In this document: one piece after another, positions 36,704-46,507 of the stretch
Layout: every line of letters begins with the position of its first letter
Position numbering within the stretch: position 1 is the first letter of the stretch
DNA from: Deltaproteobacteria bacterium
GTDB taxonomy: Bacteria > Desulfobacterota > Binatia > Binatales > Binataceae
DNA length: 64,000 nucleotides
Assembly: GCA_003135135.1 (NCBI GenBank)
Contig: PLDK01000041.1
Location: forward strand, 62,001-126,000
Direction: 5' to 3'
Notes under the pieces: generated by a model
Told to the model about the DNA's origin: nothing
What the model saw: the letters and a program-made list of their open reading frames with translations, nothing else
The model's database searches: none
Program-made: the position numbers and the translations under genes

Positions 36704-38167
36704 GTGAACAGAAGGAAAACGACCCGGGCCGCTGCCAGGCTTTACCTGATTGCCGGCGTCGCAGTGATTGGATTGCTGTGCAATGCGAATGCTTGGGCGG
36801 CAGATCCATCGACCGCAGATCCAGCGACAACGACAACGACCACGAAGAAACATCACCACCACATGGTCACCACGACCACAACCACTGTCGCCGCCAACAC
36901 CAGCGAGCAGCAGCGGCTCGACGCGCTGTCCGGCCAGGTGAGCAATCTGCAGAAACAGACCGACGACACAACCAGCGAGGTCAAAAAGATAGAGGCGGCG
37001 ATGACCGTCGCGACGCCGGCTGTCGCCGGCGCGAAGCCGGCCACGATCGGCGAGCACGTGGGCCTGGTCGAAAAGGATGTCAGCGACATCAAGAAAGATC
37101 TGTCGGACAACCTTGGCATTAGCGTCCACGCGCTGGTTGATGCGGGCTACGAGCATAATTTCAACCAGCCGAACGGCAATGTGAACAACATCCGGGTCTT
37201 TGACGAGGACGGGTTCCAACTCACGCAGGGCAACCTGCACATCGAGCGTGACGGGACGGTTGGATTCGTGACCGACCTCAACTTCGGCCAGGTCGCGAAC
37301 ACGCTTTCGACTGCCACGCACTACTCGAACACCTCGCACGTTGGTCCCCAATGGTTCGATCCGACACAGTACTACCTGACCTATACCGCGCCGATCGGTT
37401 CGGGCATCAGCCTGCAGGCAGGGCGTTTCGTGACGATGATGGGCGCGGAAACGATCAACACGTACAACAATCTGGGCTTCAACGAATCGAAGAGCATCAT
37501 CTTCGGCTTCGGGATTCCATTCACGCATACCGGAATCCGGGGATCGTACACCTTCAACGATTACGTCTCCGCCAGCGTCGGCCTGAACAACGGATGGGAT
37601 GATACTGCCGCATTCAACAATGGCGGTCCCAACTATGAGGGCGAGTTGATACTCAACAACAAGGACAAGTCGCTGAGCTTCGTAACCAACCCCATGTGGG
37701 GACCGAACCTGCCGGGCAAGTCCGATTCCAATCTGGGCGCGATCGATGAGGTCGCGACCTGGAAGCCGTCGTTTGTACCCAACCTGACGCTTCAGACCGA
37801 GTATCTGTATGCAAGCGAGACCGGGCCGGTAGTCAACGGTCACAGCGCGACGTGGCAGGGACTGGCTCAGTACCTGGTGTACGACTTCACCCCTTCGCTG
37901 GAGTCGGCCACACGCGCCGAATTCTTCGACGACGAGGACGGGGCGCGTACCGGGACTGCCCAGACGTTGTGGGAAATTACCCAGACGCTGAGCTACAAGA
38001 TACCCGAAGTGACGGGACTGCTTGCGAGGCTTGAGTACCGTCATGACAATTCCAGCCAGAACTATTTCACCAACAACAATGGCCTGTACACTAATGGCGT
38101 ATACACTGGGCAGCATCTGTGGCACGGCCAGGACACCTTGGACGCCAACTTCATTTACGCCTTCTAA
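36704..38167 (+). CDS. Outer-membrane porin, beta-barrel porin-2 (OmpL-like)
   Basis: Outer-membrane channel of 487 aa. The GTG at 36704 directly after GGAGGAGGAG is the start; it gives a signal peptide (LYLIAGVAVIGLLCNANAWA). A Thr-rich and HHHH linker and a coiled-coil segment (EQQRLDALSGQVSNLQKQTDDTTSEVKKIEAAM) follow, then the barrel, with bbp2-family features such as YYLTYTAPIGSGISLQAGRF, FGIPFTHTGIRGSYTFNDYVSASVGLNNGWDD and a C-terminal Phe needed for BAM-dependent insertion. A second copy just upstream has collapsed to a remnant. Confidence 0.9.
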   Translation: MNRRKTTRAAARLYLIAGVAVIGLLCNANAWAADPSTADPATTTTTTKKHHHHMVTTTTTTVAANTSEQQRLDALSGQVSNLQKQTDDTTSEVKKIEAAMTVATPAVAGAKPATIGEHVGLVEKDVSDIKKDLSDNLGISVHALVDAGYEHNFNQPNGNVNNIRVFDEDGFQLTQGNLHIERDGTVGFVTDLNFGQVANTLSTATHYSNTSHVGPQWFDPTQYYLTYTAPIGSGISLQAGRFVTMMGAETINTYNNLGFNESKSIIFGFGIPFTHTGIRGSYTFNDYVSASVGLNNGWDDTAAFNNGGPNYEGELILNNKDKSLSFVTNPMWGPNLPGKSDSNLGAIDEVATWKPSFVPNLTLQTEYLYASETGPVVNGHSATWQGLAQYLVYDFTPSLESATRAEFFDDEDGARTGTAQTLWEITQTLSYKIPEVTGLLARLEYRHDNSSQNYFTNNNGLYTNGVYTGQHLWHGQDTLDANFIYAF

Positions 38168-38206
38168 GGCGGGAGCTTAACAAGTTAATCGCGCAGCGAT
38201 GCGCCG

Positions 38207-38243
38207 GCGGCGGGTCCGAAGCACCGGACCCGCCGCTTTTTTG
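38207..38243 (+). terminator. Rho-independent terminator after porin
   Basis: Perfect 12-bp stem GCGGCGGGTCCG (38207-38218) / CGGACCCGCCGC (38225-38236), 6-base loop, then six T. Confidence 0.92.
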
Positions 38244-38288
38244 TTGCACGCGATCGCCGCGTGATAGTAGTTTTTCCCCTCGCAACTC

Positions 38289-39302
38289 ATGAATCACACG
38301 TCTGCCGCCGTAATCCTCGTCCTGCTCCTGTTCGGGCCGCTCGCTATCGCGAAGATCGAGCACAATATCGAGCTCTACTGCCTCGCGCTCGGCGTGCTTG
38401 CAACCCTGTTCGGGACCGGCTTCACGCGGGAGTTGATTTCAGAGGCGTTGCACGAGCCGGTCGCGATCAGCGTCGCCGTGATGTTCGCCGCTCTCCTGTT
38501 CGGATGGACGCGGCGCAGGCTTGACCGGGTCTTCAACCGGCTGCGCAAGCGAGTATCGCGACCGGTACTGACCGCCGCGACGGTTTTCGCGATCGCATCC
38601 ATCTCCAGCCTCATCACCGCGATCGTCGCCGCCCTGGTGCTGGTCGAGGTGATAGGCTTGCTTCATTTCGCCCGCGATAAGCGGGTGCGCGTGACGGTTG
38701 CGGGATGCTTCGCGATCGGCCTGGGCGCATCGCTGACGCCGCTGGGCGAGCCGCTCTCGACGCTTGCCGCGCGAGCGCTCAATCTGGGCTTCTTCGGGCT
38801 GTTCGGTTTGCTGGCGCCGTGGGTATTTCCGGGCGTGCTGGTGAGCTCGATCGTCGCGGGCGCGTTTGCCCGCGGTGAATACGACGAGGCGCCCGCAGGC
38901 GCGCACATACGCCAATCCTATACCGCGATTTTCGTTCAAGCGACCAAGGTGTTTGCGTTCATCGCGGGCCTGGTGCTGATCAGCAGCGCTTACGGGCCGA
39001 TTGCTAACGAGTACGTCAGCAAAATGAGCAACGACCTTCTGTTCTGGGCCAATACCGTGTCCGCCGCGCTCGACAATGCGACCCTGGTCGCGCTCGAAGT
39101 CCACAGGATGGCCATCCCGCGCGCGCGCGAGGCGATTCTGGCGCTGCTGGTTTCGGGCGGGATGCTGATACCGGGCAATATCCCCAACATCGTGAGTGCG
39201 GGGGCGCTCAGAATCGGAAGCGGCGCGTGGGCGAAGATTGGGGTGCCGATGGGGCTGGTCATGCTAGGCATCTATTTTGCTCTGATCAAATTGTTGGGCT
39301 GA
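38289..39302 (+). CDS. DUF1646-family membrane permease
   Basis: Polytopic protein of 337 aa with about ten spans, of the DUF1646 family within the ion-transporter (ArsB/NhaD-like) superfamily. Landmarks are SISSLITAIVAALVLVEVI, GLGASLTPLGEPLSTLAARAL and, in the second repeat, NTVSAALDNATLVALEVH and SGGMLIPGNIPNIVSAGAL, which mirror the paired substrate-binding loops of such transporters. Probably a cation-coupled antiporter; ion unknown. Confidence 0.85.
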   Translation: MNHTSAAVILVLLLFGPLAIAKIEHNIELYCLALGVLATLFGTGFTRELISEALHEPVAISVAVMFAALLFGWTRRRLDRVFNRLRKRVSRPVLTAATVFAIASISSLITAIVAALVLVEVIGLLHFARDKRVRVTVAGCFAIGLGASLTPLGEPLSTLAARALNLGFFGLFGLLAPWVFPGVLVSSIVAGAFARGEYDEAPAGAHIRQSYTAIFVQATKVFAFIAGLVLISSAYGPIANEYVSKMSNDLLFWANTVSAALDNATLVALEVHRMAIPRAREAILALLVSGGMLIPGNIPNIVSAGALRIGSGAWAKIGVPMGLVMLGIYFALIKLLG

Positions 39303-39608
39303 TGGGCGGAAAAAATAGAGGCTCCGATGCTGGATCCTCCACTGAAACGCAAGTCGTTGGGCGTGCGATGCTGCTCGAATGTGCGGCAGATGCCCGGTCG
39401 ACAGGCGTTGCGTTAGGGAGATTTTCGTGAAAGAAAGCGTTGTCGATCGTATCGTTCGAATGAGTCTGGTGTGACGGCCGGTGGAATCCCTGATGCGTCT
39501 CATGCCATCGTGCGCAGGTGCGGACGATGCGCGCGGTTTCTATAGATTGATCAATCAGCAAGTATGGGCATGCCGCCCCGTTAAGCGGCCAGGAGGGTTA
39601 CGGGTTCG
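39303..39608. other. glnA upstream region
   Basis: A 306-bp gap ahead of glnA. It ends with AGGAGG at 39591-39596, about 12 bp before the glnA ATG. Short frames on both strands have no coding character. I looked for a sigma-54 -24/-12 (GG-N10-GC) element, as expected for nitrogen-regulated glnA, and found nothing convincing. Confidence 0.4.
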
Positions 39609-41036
39609 ATGACGCCTAAACAAGTTCTGCAGATGATCAAGGATAAGGGCGTGGTGATGGTCGATGTGAAATTCATCGATCTGCTCGGCACGTGGCAGCA
39701 TTTCACTGCTCCGATCTCCGAGTTCAAGGATGAAGCGCCCTTCGAGGAAGGGCTGGGCTTCGACGGGTCGTCGATTCGCGGCTGGCAGGCGATCGACAAC
39801 AGCGACATGCTGGTGATTCCCGATCCGGATACGGCAGTGATGGATCCTTTCACCAAGGATCCCACGCTGAGCATCATCGCCAACATCTCCGATCCGATCA
39901 CCCGCGCCGACTACACGCGCGACCCGCGTAACATCTCGCGCAAGGCCGAAGCCTATCTAAAGACCACCGGCATCGGCGACGCGGCGTTCTTCGGACCCGA
40001 GCCGGAGTTTTTCATCTTCGACTCGCTGCGCTACGACACGACGCAGAATTCGAGCTATTACTACATCGACTCGAACGAAGGTAACTGGAACAGCGGGCGC
40101 GAGGGCGCGGTCAAGGAAGGCGCGAACCTGGGCTTCAAGGTCAAGAACAAAGCCGGCTACTTCCCGGTACCGCCGGTGGACACCCTGCAGGACATCCGCA
40201 CCGAGATGGTGCTGGAGATGGAGCGGGTAGGTATCCGCGTCGAGAAACAGCATCACGAAGTCGCCACGGCCGGCCAGGCTGAAATCGACATGCGCTTTCA
40301 GACGCTGACCAAAATGGCCGACTGGCTGACTTGGTTCAAATACATCGTCAAGAACGTCGCGGTGCGCCATGGGATGACTGCCACCTTCATGCCCAAGCCG
40401 ATCTTCGGCGACAACGGAACCGGCATGCACACCCATCAGAGCATCTGGAAGGGTGACACACCGCTGTTCGCGGGCAACGGCTACGCGGGGATGTCGGAAC
40501 TTGCGATGCACTACATCGCCGGCATCCTGCATCACGCGCCGACGCTTGCGGCCTTCACCAATCCGGGCACGAACTCATATCGCCGGCTGGTGCCGGGCTT
40601 CGAGGCGCCGATCAACCTGGCGTATTCGTCGCGCAACCGCTCGGCCTCGGTGCGAATCCCGATGTACTCGCCGTCGCCGAAGGCCAAGCGAATCGAAGTA
40701 CGGTTCCCCGACCCGACTTGCAATCCGTACATCGCATTCTCCGCGATGCTGATGGCGGGGATCGACGGAATTCAGCGGCGGCTCGATCCGGGCCAGCCGC
40801 TCGACAAGGACATCTACGCACTTACGCCGGCCGAGCTGGCCGAGGTGCCGAGCATGCCCGCGTCGCTCGAGGAATCGTTGAGCAACCTCAAGAAGGACCA
40901 CGAGTTCCTGCTCAAGGGCGACGTCTTTACGGAGGACCTGATCGAGACCTGGATCGAATACAAGATGGCGAACGAAGTCAGCGCGATTCGTCTGCGGCCG
41001 CATCCGTACGAATTCGCGCTCTACTACGACGCGTAA
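39609..41036 (+). CDS. glnA: Glutamine synthetase type I
   Basis: Ammonia assimilation: ATP-dependent amidation of glutamate, forming a cytoplasmic dodecamer. At 475 aa it is full length. Motifs include [31 protein letters not shown], the ATP loop [13 protein letters not shown], and RSASVRIP. The Tyr in [10 protein letters not shown] lies where GlnE adenylylates class I-beta enzymes. A strong terminator follows. Confidence 0.98.
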   Translation: MTPKQVLQMIKDKGVVMVDVKFIDLLGTWQHFTAPISEFKDEAPFEEGLGFDGSSIRGWQAIDNSDMLVIPDPDTAVMDPFTKDPTLSIIANISDPITRADYTRDPRNISRKAEAYLKTTGIGDAAFFGPEPEFFIFDSLRYDTTQNSSYYYIDSNEGNWNSGREGAVKEGANLGFKVKNKAGYFPVPPVDTLQDIRTEMVLEMERVGIRVEKQHHEVATAGQAEIDMRFQTLTKMADWLTWFKYIVKNVAVRHGMTATFMPKPIFGDNGTGMHTHQSIWKGDTPLFAGNGYAGMSELAMHYIAGILHHAPTLAAFTNPGTNSYRRLVPGFEAPINLAYSSRNRSASVRIPMYSPSPKAKRIEVRFPDPTCNPYIAFSAMLMAGIDGIQRRLDPGQPLDKDIYALTPAELAEVPSMPASLEESLSNLKKDHEFLLKGDVFTEDLIETWIEYKMANEVSAIRLRPHPYEFALYYDA

Positions 41037-41063
41037 GCACGGACAGTCAATCGTAAGATGGAA

Positions 41064-41095
41064 AACGGCGGGCCATCTCGGCCCGCCGTTTTTTT
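41064..41095 (+). terminator. Rho-independent terminator after glnA
   Basis: Eleven-bp stem AACGGCGGGCC (41064-41074) / GGCCCGCCGTT (41080-41090), 5-base loop, T-run to 41095. It may also serve the convergent M1 peptidase gene. Confidence 0.93.
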
Positions 41096-41122
41096 GCGCG
41101 CGCTGGATTGGTGTGGAAGCGG

Positions 41123-43741
41123 CTATTTCGACTTAGCCTTGATCGACTGGCTTGTCGCGTGATTGAGCGCTTCGACTTTTTCGAGCCGCTCCTGCAACTT
41201 CTTGTTGTCGTCGCGAAGCTTGTCGATGTCTTCGCGCAATCTTTGGCCTTCCTCGACGCGGCTGCGGCCCTCGCCGATCGATGCGATCGCGTCGCTGGCA
41301 TGGCGCTGCACGCGGCCGTCGAGATCGCGATCGGCCAGGCGTCGCAGAGCGGGTAGCGCACGCGGATCGCCGATCTCGGCGAAAGCGGACGGGATGCGCA
41401 TCCGCACCATGAACTCGCGATCGTCGGCGAGCGGAGTCATGAAATCGAGAATTTCGGCGCGCCGGTTGTCTTTGAGCGCCGCAAATCGCGCCAGCGCGCC
41501 CACCGCGGCCACGCGGGCCCGCGGCGGCCGGCCATACGCCGAGAACTCGCGGGCGATATCGATCGCGCGTTCGTCGCGTAGCTCGGCCATCCCGGCTATC
41601 GCGTGCGTTCGTATCACTTCGAGATACGAGTCGCGCCCAAGAGCCTCGGACAGATGGGCGAAGGCGCGTTCATCGCGCGTCTTGCCAAGCGCGAGGACCG
41701 CCTCGGCCTCGACGAAGTAGCTTGCGTCGCCGGTGGCGACGATGCCGGCAAGCGCGGACGCCGCGCGCGCGTCGCCGCGAAAATTGCCGAGCGCGCGCAC
41801 GACGGCGCGCCGCGCTTTGGGATGCGGCAGCTTGAGTCCTTCGAGCAGCGCGTCGAGGGCGGCGGCTGTGCGAATTGTACCAAGCGCGGTGGCTGCATCG
41901 GCCTGCACGCCCCAGAACTTGTCGCTGAGCATAGCGTCGCGCAGTGCCGCGGTGGCTTGCGGACTGCCTTCGACGCCGAGCTCGCGAGCGGCTGCGCCAC
42001 GGCCGATCGCTTCGGGAGCGTGGCCCAGTTCGGCTTCGAGCGCCTCGCGTCCGCGCTTGTGCTTGAGGGTCTTCAGGATGTCGTGTTCGGGATCGAAGCG
42101 CACCGCCTTGGGCGCCTTGTCCATGACAAAATTGAAGACCTGCTCGCGGTCCTTTATTTCCACTCGGTGGCGCGTTTCACGGCGCTGCGCGTCCATCAGC
42201 GCAATCGTGACGGGAAAGCTGAACGCGGAAGCGATCGTGTCGCCCGTCTTGTGCGTCTGCTTGACCGTGACGCTGAGCAGTTTTTTCTTGTCGTCGAAGG
42301 AACTGGAGACTTCGATTTCGGGATGCCCTTCCTTGTACACCCACTGGTCGAAGAAAAAGTCGAGGTTGCGGCCGGTGGTGTCCTCGAACGCGCGCTGCAG
42401 ATCCTGCGTGATGACGTTGGCGCCGCGATGCCGGGTGCAATAGAGGTTGAGCGACTTGAAGAACAGATCGTCGCCGCTGACACGGCGGATCATGTGCAGG
42501 ACCAGGCTGCCTTTTTCGTAGAGATGGCGATCGAACAATTCGATCGGCGTGCGATACCGGTTGCATACGATCGGGCGGCGGTAGTGATTGGCGTCCTCGT
42601 CGAGATAGCCTTCGCGATCCTGCCGGACATTCCATGCGAACTCGTCGGCGCCGAGATTCTCTTCGCACCACAGCGCCTCGAAGTAAGTCGCGAAGCCCTC
42701 GTTGAGCCACGCGTGCGCCCAATCGCGGCAGGTCAGCAGGTCGCCCCACCATTGATGAGCGAGCTCGTGCGCGACCAGCGGGTCGCTCTTGAAGTCCAGA
42801 TGCGCGCGCGCGTCGTGAAGCGTGCTGTCGGTTTGCGTGGTCGCCGACGTGTTTTCCATCCCGCCGAAAATAAAATCGCTGACCGCGACCTGCGCATACT
42901 TGGCGTAAGGATAGGGAACGCCGATCACGCGCTCGAAAAACTGGATCATCTTCGGCGTGTTGCCAAACGCGCGGCGCGCGTCGTCCTCGCGGCCAGGTGC
43001 AACGTAGTAGGTGACGGGGACGGTACCGGCCCGCTCTTCGATCATCGCAAACTCGCCGGCCGCCAGCGTGATCAGATATGCGGAGTGCGGCACGTCATGA
43101 CGCCAGTGGAAGGTGCGGGTCTTCGCCGTGGCGTCGGAGGATGTGCCGACCAGCGCGCCGTTGGAAATCGCGGTGAATTGTTCGGGTACGGTGGCGACGA
43201 TTTCGCTGGTGGTTCGATTGTTGGGGTAGTCGTAGCACGGAAACCAGTAGCGCGAGTCCTCGTCTTCGCCCTGCGTCCAGGCTTGCCGGGGCTTGTTCGG
43301 ATACTCCGGGTCGGGGCCGACAAAATAGAGTCCGCGTCGCGGCTGACCCGCGTAGTCGATCGCGATCTCGATCTCTTCGCCGGTTCCCAGAGCGCGCGGC
43401 AGTGCGATCCGCAGCTTGCCGTCGGCGGTCTCGAAGGTCGCGGGCTCCCCGCCCGCGCGGACGGCGTTGATCTCCAGCTCGGAGGCGTCGAATTCGAGGC
43501 GCTCGAGAGGGCCGGCGATCGCGGAGAGCCGATGGGTCGCGGTGCCGGTGATCTTTTTCGCCTCGAAGTCGAGTGTGACTTCGAGCTTGATATGCTTGAT
43601 GTTGGCGTCGCGATCGCGCGCCCATTTTGCCTCGACGTGATCCGGCTGAAACGCGCGTCGTCCACGGGCGAAGCCGACGCTGAAGGCGTCGCGATCGCCA
43701 AGCTCCATCGCCAACTGATCGAGAAATCGCGGCTTGTGCAT
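41123..43741 (-). CDS. M1-family aminopeptidase with HEAT repeats and coiled coil
   Basis: Zinc aminopeptidase of about 872 aa. The N-terminal beta domain and thermolysin-like domain have FGGMENTSA (substrate N-terminus binding) and HELAHQWWGD...NEGFATYFE (zinc HExxH-x18-E). After about residue 570 the chain becomes HEAT-like helical repeats (ALGTIRTAAALDALLEGL; ALGNFRGDARAASALAGI; AIAGMAELRDERAIDIA), and it ends in a coiled coil (RLREDIDKLRDDNKKLQERLEKVEAL). The repeat tail replaces the ERAP1-like C domain. ATG 43741 is used; a longer form from 43777 is possible. No signal peptide. Confidence 0.92.
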   Translation of the reverse strand: MHKPRFLDQLAMELGDRDAFSVGFARGRRAFQPDHVEAKWARDRDANIKHIKLEVTLDFEAKKITGTATHRLSAIAGPLERLEFDASELEINAVRAGGEPATFETADGKLRIALPRALGTGEEIEIAIDYAGQPRRGLYFVGPDPEYPNKPRQAWTQGEDEDSRYWFPCYDYPNNRTTSEIVATVPEQFTAISNGALVGTSSDATAKTRTFHWRHDVPHSAYLITLAAGEFAMIEERAGTVPVTYYVAPGREDDARRAFGNTPKMIQFFERVIGVPYPYAKYAQVAVSDFIFGGMENTSATTQTDSTLHDARAHLDFKSDPLVAHELAHQWWGDLLTCRDWAHAWLNEGFATYFEALWCEENLGADEFAWNVRQDREGYLDEDANHYRRPIVCNRYRTPIELFDRHLYEKGSLVLHMIRRVSGDDLFFKSLNLYCTRHRGANVITQDLQRAFEDTTGRNLDFFFDQWVYKEGHPEIEVSSSFDDKKKLLSVTVKQTHKTGDTIASAFSFPVTIALMDAQRRETRHRVEIKDREQVFNFVMDKAPKAVRFDPEHDILKTLKHKRGREALEAELGHAPEAIGRGAAARELGVEGSPQATAALRDAMLSDKFWGVQADAATALGTIRTAAALDALLEGLKLPHPKARRAVVRALGNFRGDARAASALAGIVATGDASYFVEAEAVLALGKTRDERAFAHLSEALGRDSYLEVIRTHAIAGMAELRDERAIDIAREFSAYGRPPRARVAAVGALARFAALKDNRRAEILDFMTPLADDREFMVRMRIPSAFAEIGDPRALPALRRLADRDLDGRVQRHASDAIASIGEGRSRVEEGQRLREDIDKLRDDNKKLQERLEKVEALNHATSQSIKAKSK

Positions 43742-43787
43742 GCCGCTGATGTTATGAACGGAAGTGGCGGCGCGCAAACGGCAACGT

Positions 43788-45386
43788 TCAGCCGGTTTCC
43801 ACGATGACGGCTTCGTTCGGCGCCAGCCGCAAGGCAGATGTCGTGGACCCGCCCCGGCCAGCGGCGATCGTGCTCAGCAGGATTTTGCCGGCGGCCAAAT
43901 CGATCTCGCGTGGCTCGGCGGTGAAATTCAGCGCGACGACAATGTGCTGCGCGCGCGTATCGCGATGGAACACCAGACAATCTTCGGGCGCGCCATCGAA
44001 GGCGCGATAGCTGCCCTCGACCAGCGCCGGCGTTGATTTGCGGATTTGAATCAGCCGGCGATAGAGCGAGAGCATCGAGTGTGGATCGTTCATCTGGCGC
44101 GCGACGTTGACCGCCTTGAAGTCTCCGCACGGCAGCCATGTCCTCGCGCTCGCGGAGAATCCGCCATTGCGGGCGCCCGACCATTGCATCGGCGAGCGGC
44201 AGCCGTCGCGTCCGACCGGATCGTGTTTGCGATCGGCGGGAATTTCCGCGTCGCGCATCCCGATTTCTTCGCCGTAGTAAATGAAGGGCGTGCCGCGCAA
44301 TGCAATCATCATCACCGCTGCCACGCGGGCGCGCGCGTCACCGTCGCCATCGTATGAGTAGCGCGAGATATGGCGCGGGAAATCGTGGTTCGAGAGCGTC
44401 CAGGTGGGCCACGCGCCGGGTCCGAAGGATTTTTCAGTCAGCTCGATCGCCGCGCGGAAGCGGCGCGCGTCGTAGCGCGCCAGCAGAAAGCGAAAGTTGA
44501 ACGCGAGCTGAAGTTCGTCGGGCCGCAGATAGTCCGCCAGCCGTTCCTGCTCGCGTGGCCACGTCTCGCCGACCATCATCCGATCTTCGTAACAGTCGGT
44601 GACGCGCCGCAGCCCGCGAATGATTTCGTGAACCTCGGGCCGGTCCGAACTGTACAGCGGATCCTGCGTGCCCTCCGCGTACCACGGGATGTCGGGGTCG
44701 TGCTTGACGCGCACCGGATTGTCGCGGAGCTGGTCGTCCTTGATGAGCCCCTGGATTACGTCGATGCGAAAACCGTCAGCGCCGCGATCCAGCCAGAAGC
44801 GGACGACGCCGTGAATTGCCTCGACCACTTCGGGATTCCGAAAATTCAGGTCGGGCTGCTGCTCGAGGAACATGTGCAGGTACCATGATGCGGTGGCGGG
44901 GTCGTACTTCCACGCATCGCCGCCGAAGTAGCTCTGCCAGTTACTGGGCGGGCGATCCGGCATCCCGGGAATCCAGATGTACCAGTCGCGTTTGGGATTG
45001 ACGCGCGACGCGCGCGACTCGACGAACCATGGATGCTGATTCGAAGTGTGGTTGGGCACCAGATCGACGATCACGCGTATCCCGCGGTGATGCGCCTGTG
45101 CGACCAGGCGATCGAAGGCGGCGAGATCGCCGAGATCCGGGTGGATGTCGCAGTAGTCGCTGATGTCGTAGCCCCAGTCGTCCAGCGGCGACGGATTGAT
45201 CGGGTTCAGCCAGATGGCGTCGATGCCGAGCGAGTTCGGCGTGCCGTCATTGAGATAGTCGAGATGCGCGGTAACGCCGTCGAGATCGCCGATGCCGTCT
45301 CCGTTCGAATCGGCAAACGAGCGCGGATAGATCTGATAGAAGACGGCGCGCTGCCACCACCCGGGATTCGGGTTTTGTCCGATCAC
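43788..45386 (-). CDS. GH13 alpha-glucosidase/oligo-1,6-glucosidase-type enzyme
   Basis: Retaining alpha-glucosidase of 532 aa, cytoplasmic. Conserved regions: VFYQIYPRSFADSNGDGIGDLDG, DLVPNHTS, the nucleophile in DGFRIDVIQGL, the acid/base Glu in MVGETWPRE and SNHDFPR. The C-terminal part (LAPNEAVIVETG) is the short beta domain. GTG start overlapping the stop of the DUF2007 gene (GTGA). The substrate is likely short alpha-glucans, trehalose or sucrose; sequence alone does not settle it. Confidence 0.92.
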   Translation of the reverse strand: MIGQNPNPGWWQRAVFYQIYPRSFADSNGDGIGDLDGVTAHLDYLNDGTPNSLGIDAIWLNPINPSPLDDWGYDISDYCDIHPDLGDLAAFDRLVAQAHHRGIRVIVDLVPNHTSNQHPWFVESRASRVNPKRDWYIWIPGMPDRPPSNWQSYFGGDAWKYDPATASWYLHMFLEQQPDLNFRNPEVVEAIHGVVRFWLDRGADGFRIDVIQGLIKDDQLRDNPVRVKHDPDIPWYAEGTQDPLYSSDRPEVHEIIRGLRRVTDCYEDRMMVGETWPREQERLADYLRPDELQLAFNFRFLLARYDARRFRAAIELTEKSFGPGAWPTWTLSNHDFPRHISRYSYDGDGDARARVAAVMMIALRGTPFIYYGEEIGMRDAEIPADRKHDPVGRDGCRSPMQWSGARNGGFSASARTWLPCGDFKAVNVARQMNDPHSMLSLYRRLIQIRKSTPALVEGSYRAFDGAPEDCLVFHRDTRAQHIVVALNFTAEPREIDLAAGKILLSTIAAGRGGSTTSALRLAPNEAVIVETG

Positions 45387-45628
45387 TTGTCCGTGAAACC
45401 GAGATCGTTCAGGCGGTCGCGTGCGTCTTTGGCGGCGTCGCGATGAACCATCAGGCGGGTCGGGACCGCCGCGGTCATACCGAGCAGCCGCGACGATCCG
45501 GCGTCGAACACGAATGATTCGATGCCGGCTTCGTTCAGGTAGTCATGAGCCATCCGGACCGGTGTCGGATCGATGCTGGCGAATACTTCCTCGAGTTCGG
45601 ATGGATCGGGTGGTTCTGTTCCGGGCAT
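45383..45628 (-). CDS. DUF2007-type small protein
   Basis: Protein of 81 aa resembling DUF2007 (putative signal-transducing) proteins: VFASIDPTPVRMAHDYLNEAGIESFVFD, then RLMVHRDAAKDARDRLNDLGF, a ferredoxin-like alpha-beta pattern. The start at 45628 is set by AAAGGAAT directly upstream. Overlaps the glucosidase gene by four bases and follows dedA by 27 bp, so the three form one operon. Confidence 0.8.
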   Translation of the reverse strand: MPGTEPPDPSELEEVFASIDPTPVRMAHDYLNEAGIESFVFDAGSSRLLGMTAAVPTRLMVHRDAAKDARDRLNDLGFTDK

Positions 45629-45655
45629 TTGATTCCTTTCCGCGTCGCGATGCAC

Positions 45656-46291
45656 TCAAGTGCCGGAAGGCGATGCGGTCGCCATTCCCTTCACCCGATT
45701 ATAGATGACTGCGGCGCACGCCACTATCAACACTATCGCGATCAATGTGTCGAAGCGATGAAAATACGGCGCGAGATCCTTCCAGTGCTGCCCGAGTTTC
45801 ATCCCGCCGTAGGCCAGCGCGAGACACCACATGTATGACCCGAGCAGCGTGTAGATGGTGAACGGGACCAGTTTCATCCGCGACACGCCCGCGGGCAATG
45901 CGATAAAGGTGCGCACCACCGGCAGCATGCGGCTCCAGAAGACGGTGTGCGAACCCCATCGCGCGAAAAAGCGGTCGGCGATGTCGAGTTCGTGCTCAGC
46001 GATCAGGACGTAACGGCCGTAGCGCTCGATGAACGGGCGGCCGCCCCACGAACCGACGAAATACGCGACGTACGAGCCGAGCAGGCATCCGACCGCGCCC
46101 GCTATCGCGACCATATTCAGACCGAAGCGCCCCGTGGCGACCAGGTAGCCCGAGAACGGCATGATGATTTCGGAGGGCAGCGGGATGCATGCGCTTTCGA
46201 TCGCCATCATCAGGACAACCCCGCCGTAGCCGAGCGCAGATATCGTCGCGATGATGAAAACCGAGATCCCGGAAACTATTTTATTGAGCAT
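45656..46291 (-). CDS. DedA-family membrane protein
   Basis: Inner-membrane protein of 211 aa in the DedA/SNARE-associated family; studied members scramble or recycle undecaprenyl phosphate or other lipids. Motifs: ESACIPLPSEIIMPFSGYLV, GSWGGRPFIERYGRYV, and FWSRMLPVVRTFIALPAGVSRM with the conserved Arg residues. About five hydrophobic segments. First gene of the dedA-DUF2007-glucosidase run. Confidence 0.93.
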   Translation of the reverse strand: MLNKIVSGISVFIIATISALGYGGVVLMMAIESACIPLPSEIIMPFSGYLVATGRFGLNMVAIAGAVGCLLGSYVAYFVGSWGGRPFIERYGRYVLIAEHELDIADRFFARWGSHTVFWSRMLPVVRTFIALPAGVSRMKLVPFTIYTLLGSYMWCLALAYGGMKLGQHWKDLAPYFHRFDTLIAIVLIVACAAVIYNRVKGMATASPSGT

Positions 46292-46415
46292 TTTTTCGAG
46301 CCGTTCTTATGGCTAAAGCGCAAGCGCACACAGTGGCACGGCGCGGCCGCGGTTGCGAGACGACGGGCAGCTTAAAAGGGGCATGCGGCGGCCTTAAACA
46401 ACTAATGCTGCGTCC

Positions 46416-46445
46416 TTGTCTATATCTATATTTCTTATGTATATA
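46416..46445 (+). promoter_or_regulatory. Candidate sigma-70-type promoter of citrate synthase
   Basis: TTGTCT at 46416-46421 and TATATA at 46440-46445 with an 18-bp spacer, inside a strikingly AT-rich tract (about 46416-46460) in an otherwise GC-rich window, 60 bp before the citrate synthase start. Confidence 0.4.
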
Positions 46446-46507
46446 TTTATATATCTTAAGCGGAACATAATAAACCAGAACGCCGTAAACCAGCCGAGGC
46501 AAGACCA

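Noticed and set aside
39303-39608. Sigma-54 promoter for glnA
   Set aside because: No element fits GG-N10-GC with flanking consensus well enough to report.
41603-43807. 734-codon frame opposite the M1 peptidase gene, and similar long frames opposite M23 (2101-3579), porin (36647-38125) and thiolase (51569-52750)
   Set aside because: Antisense shadows caused by high third-position GC; all opposite strands carry clear protein families.
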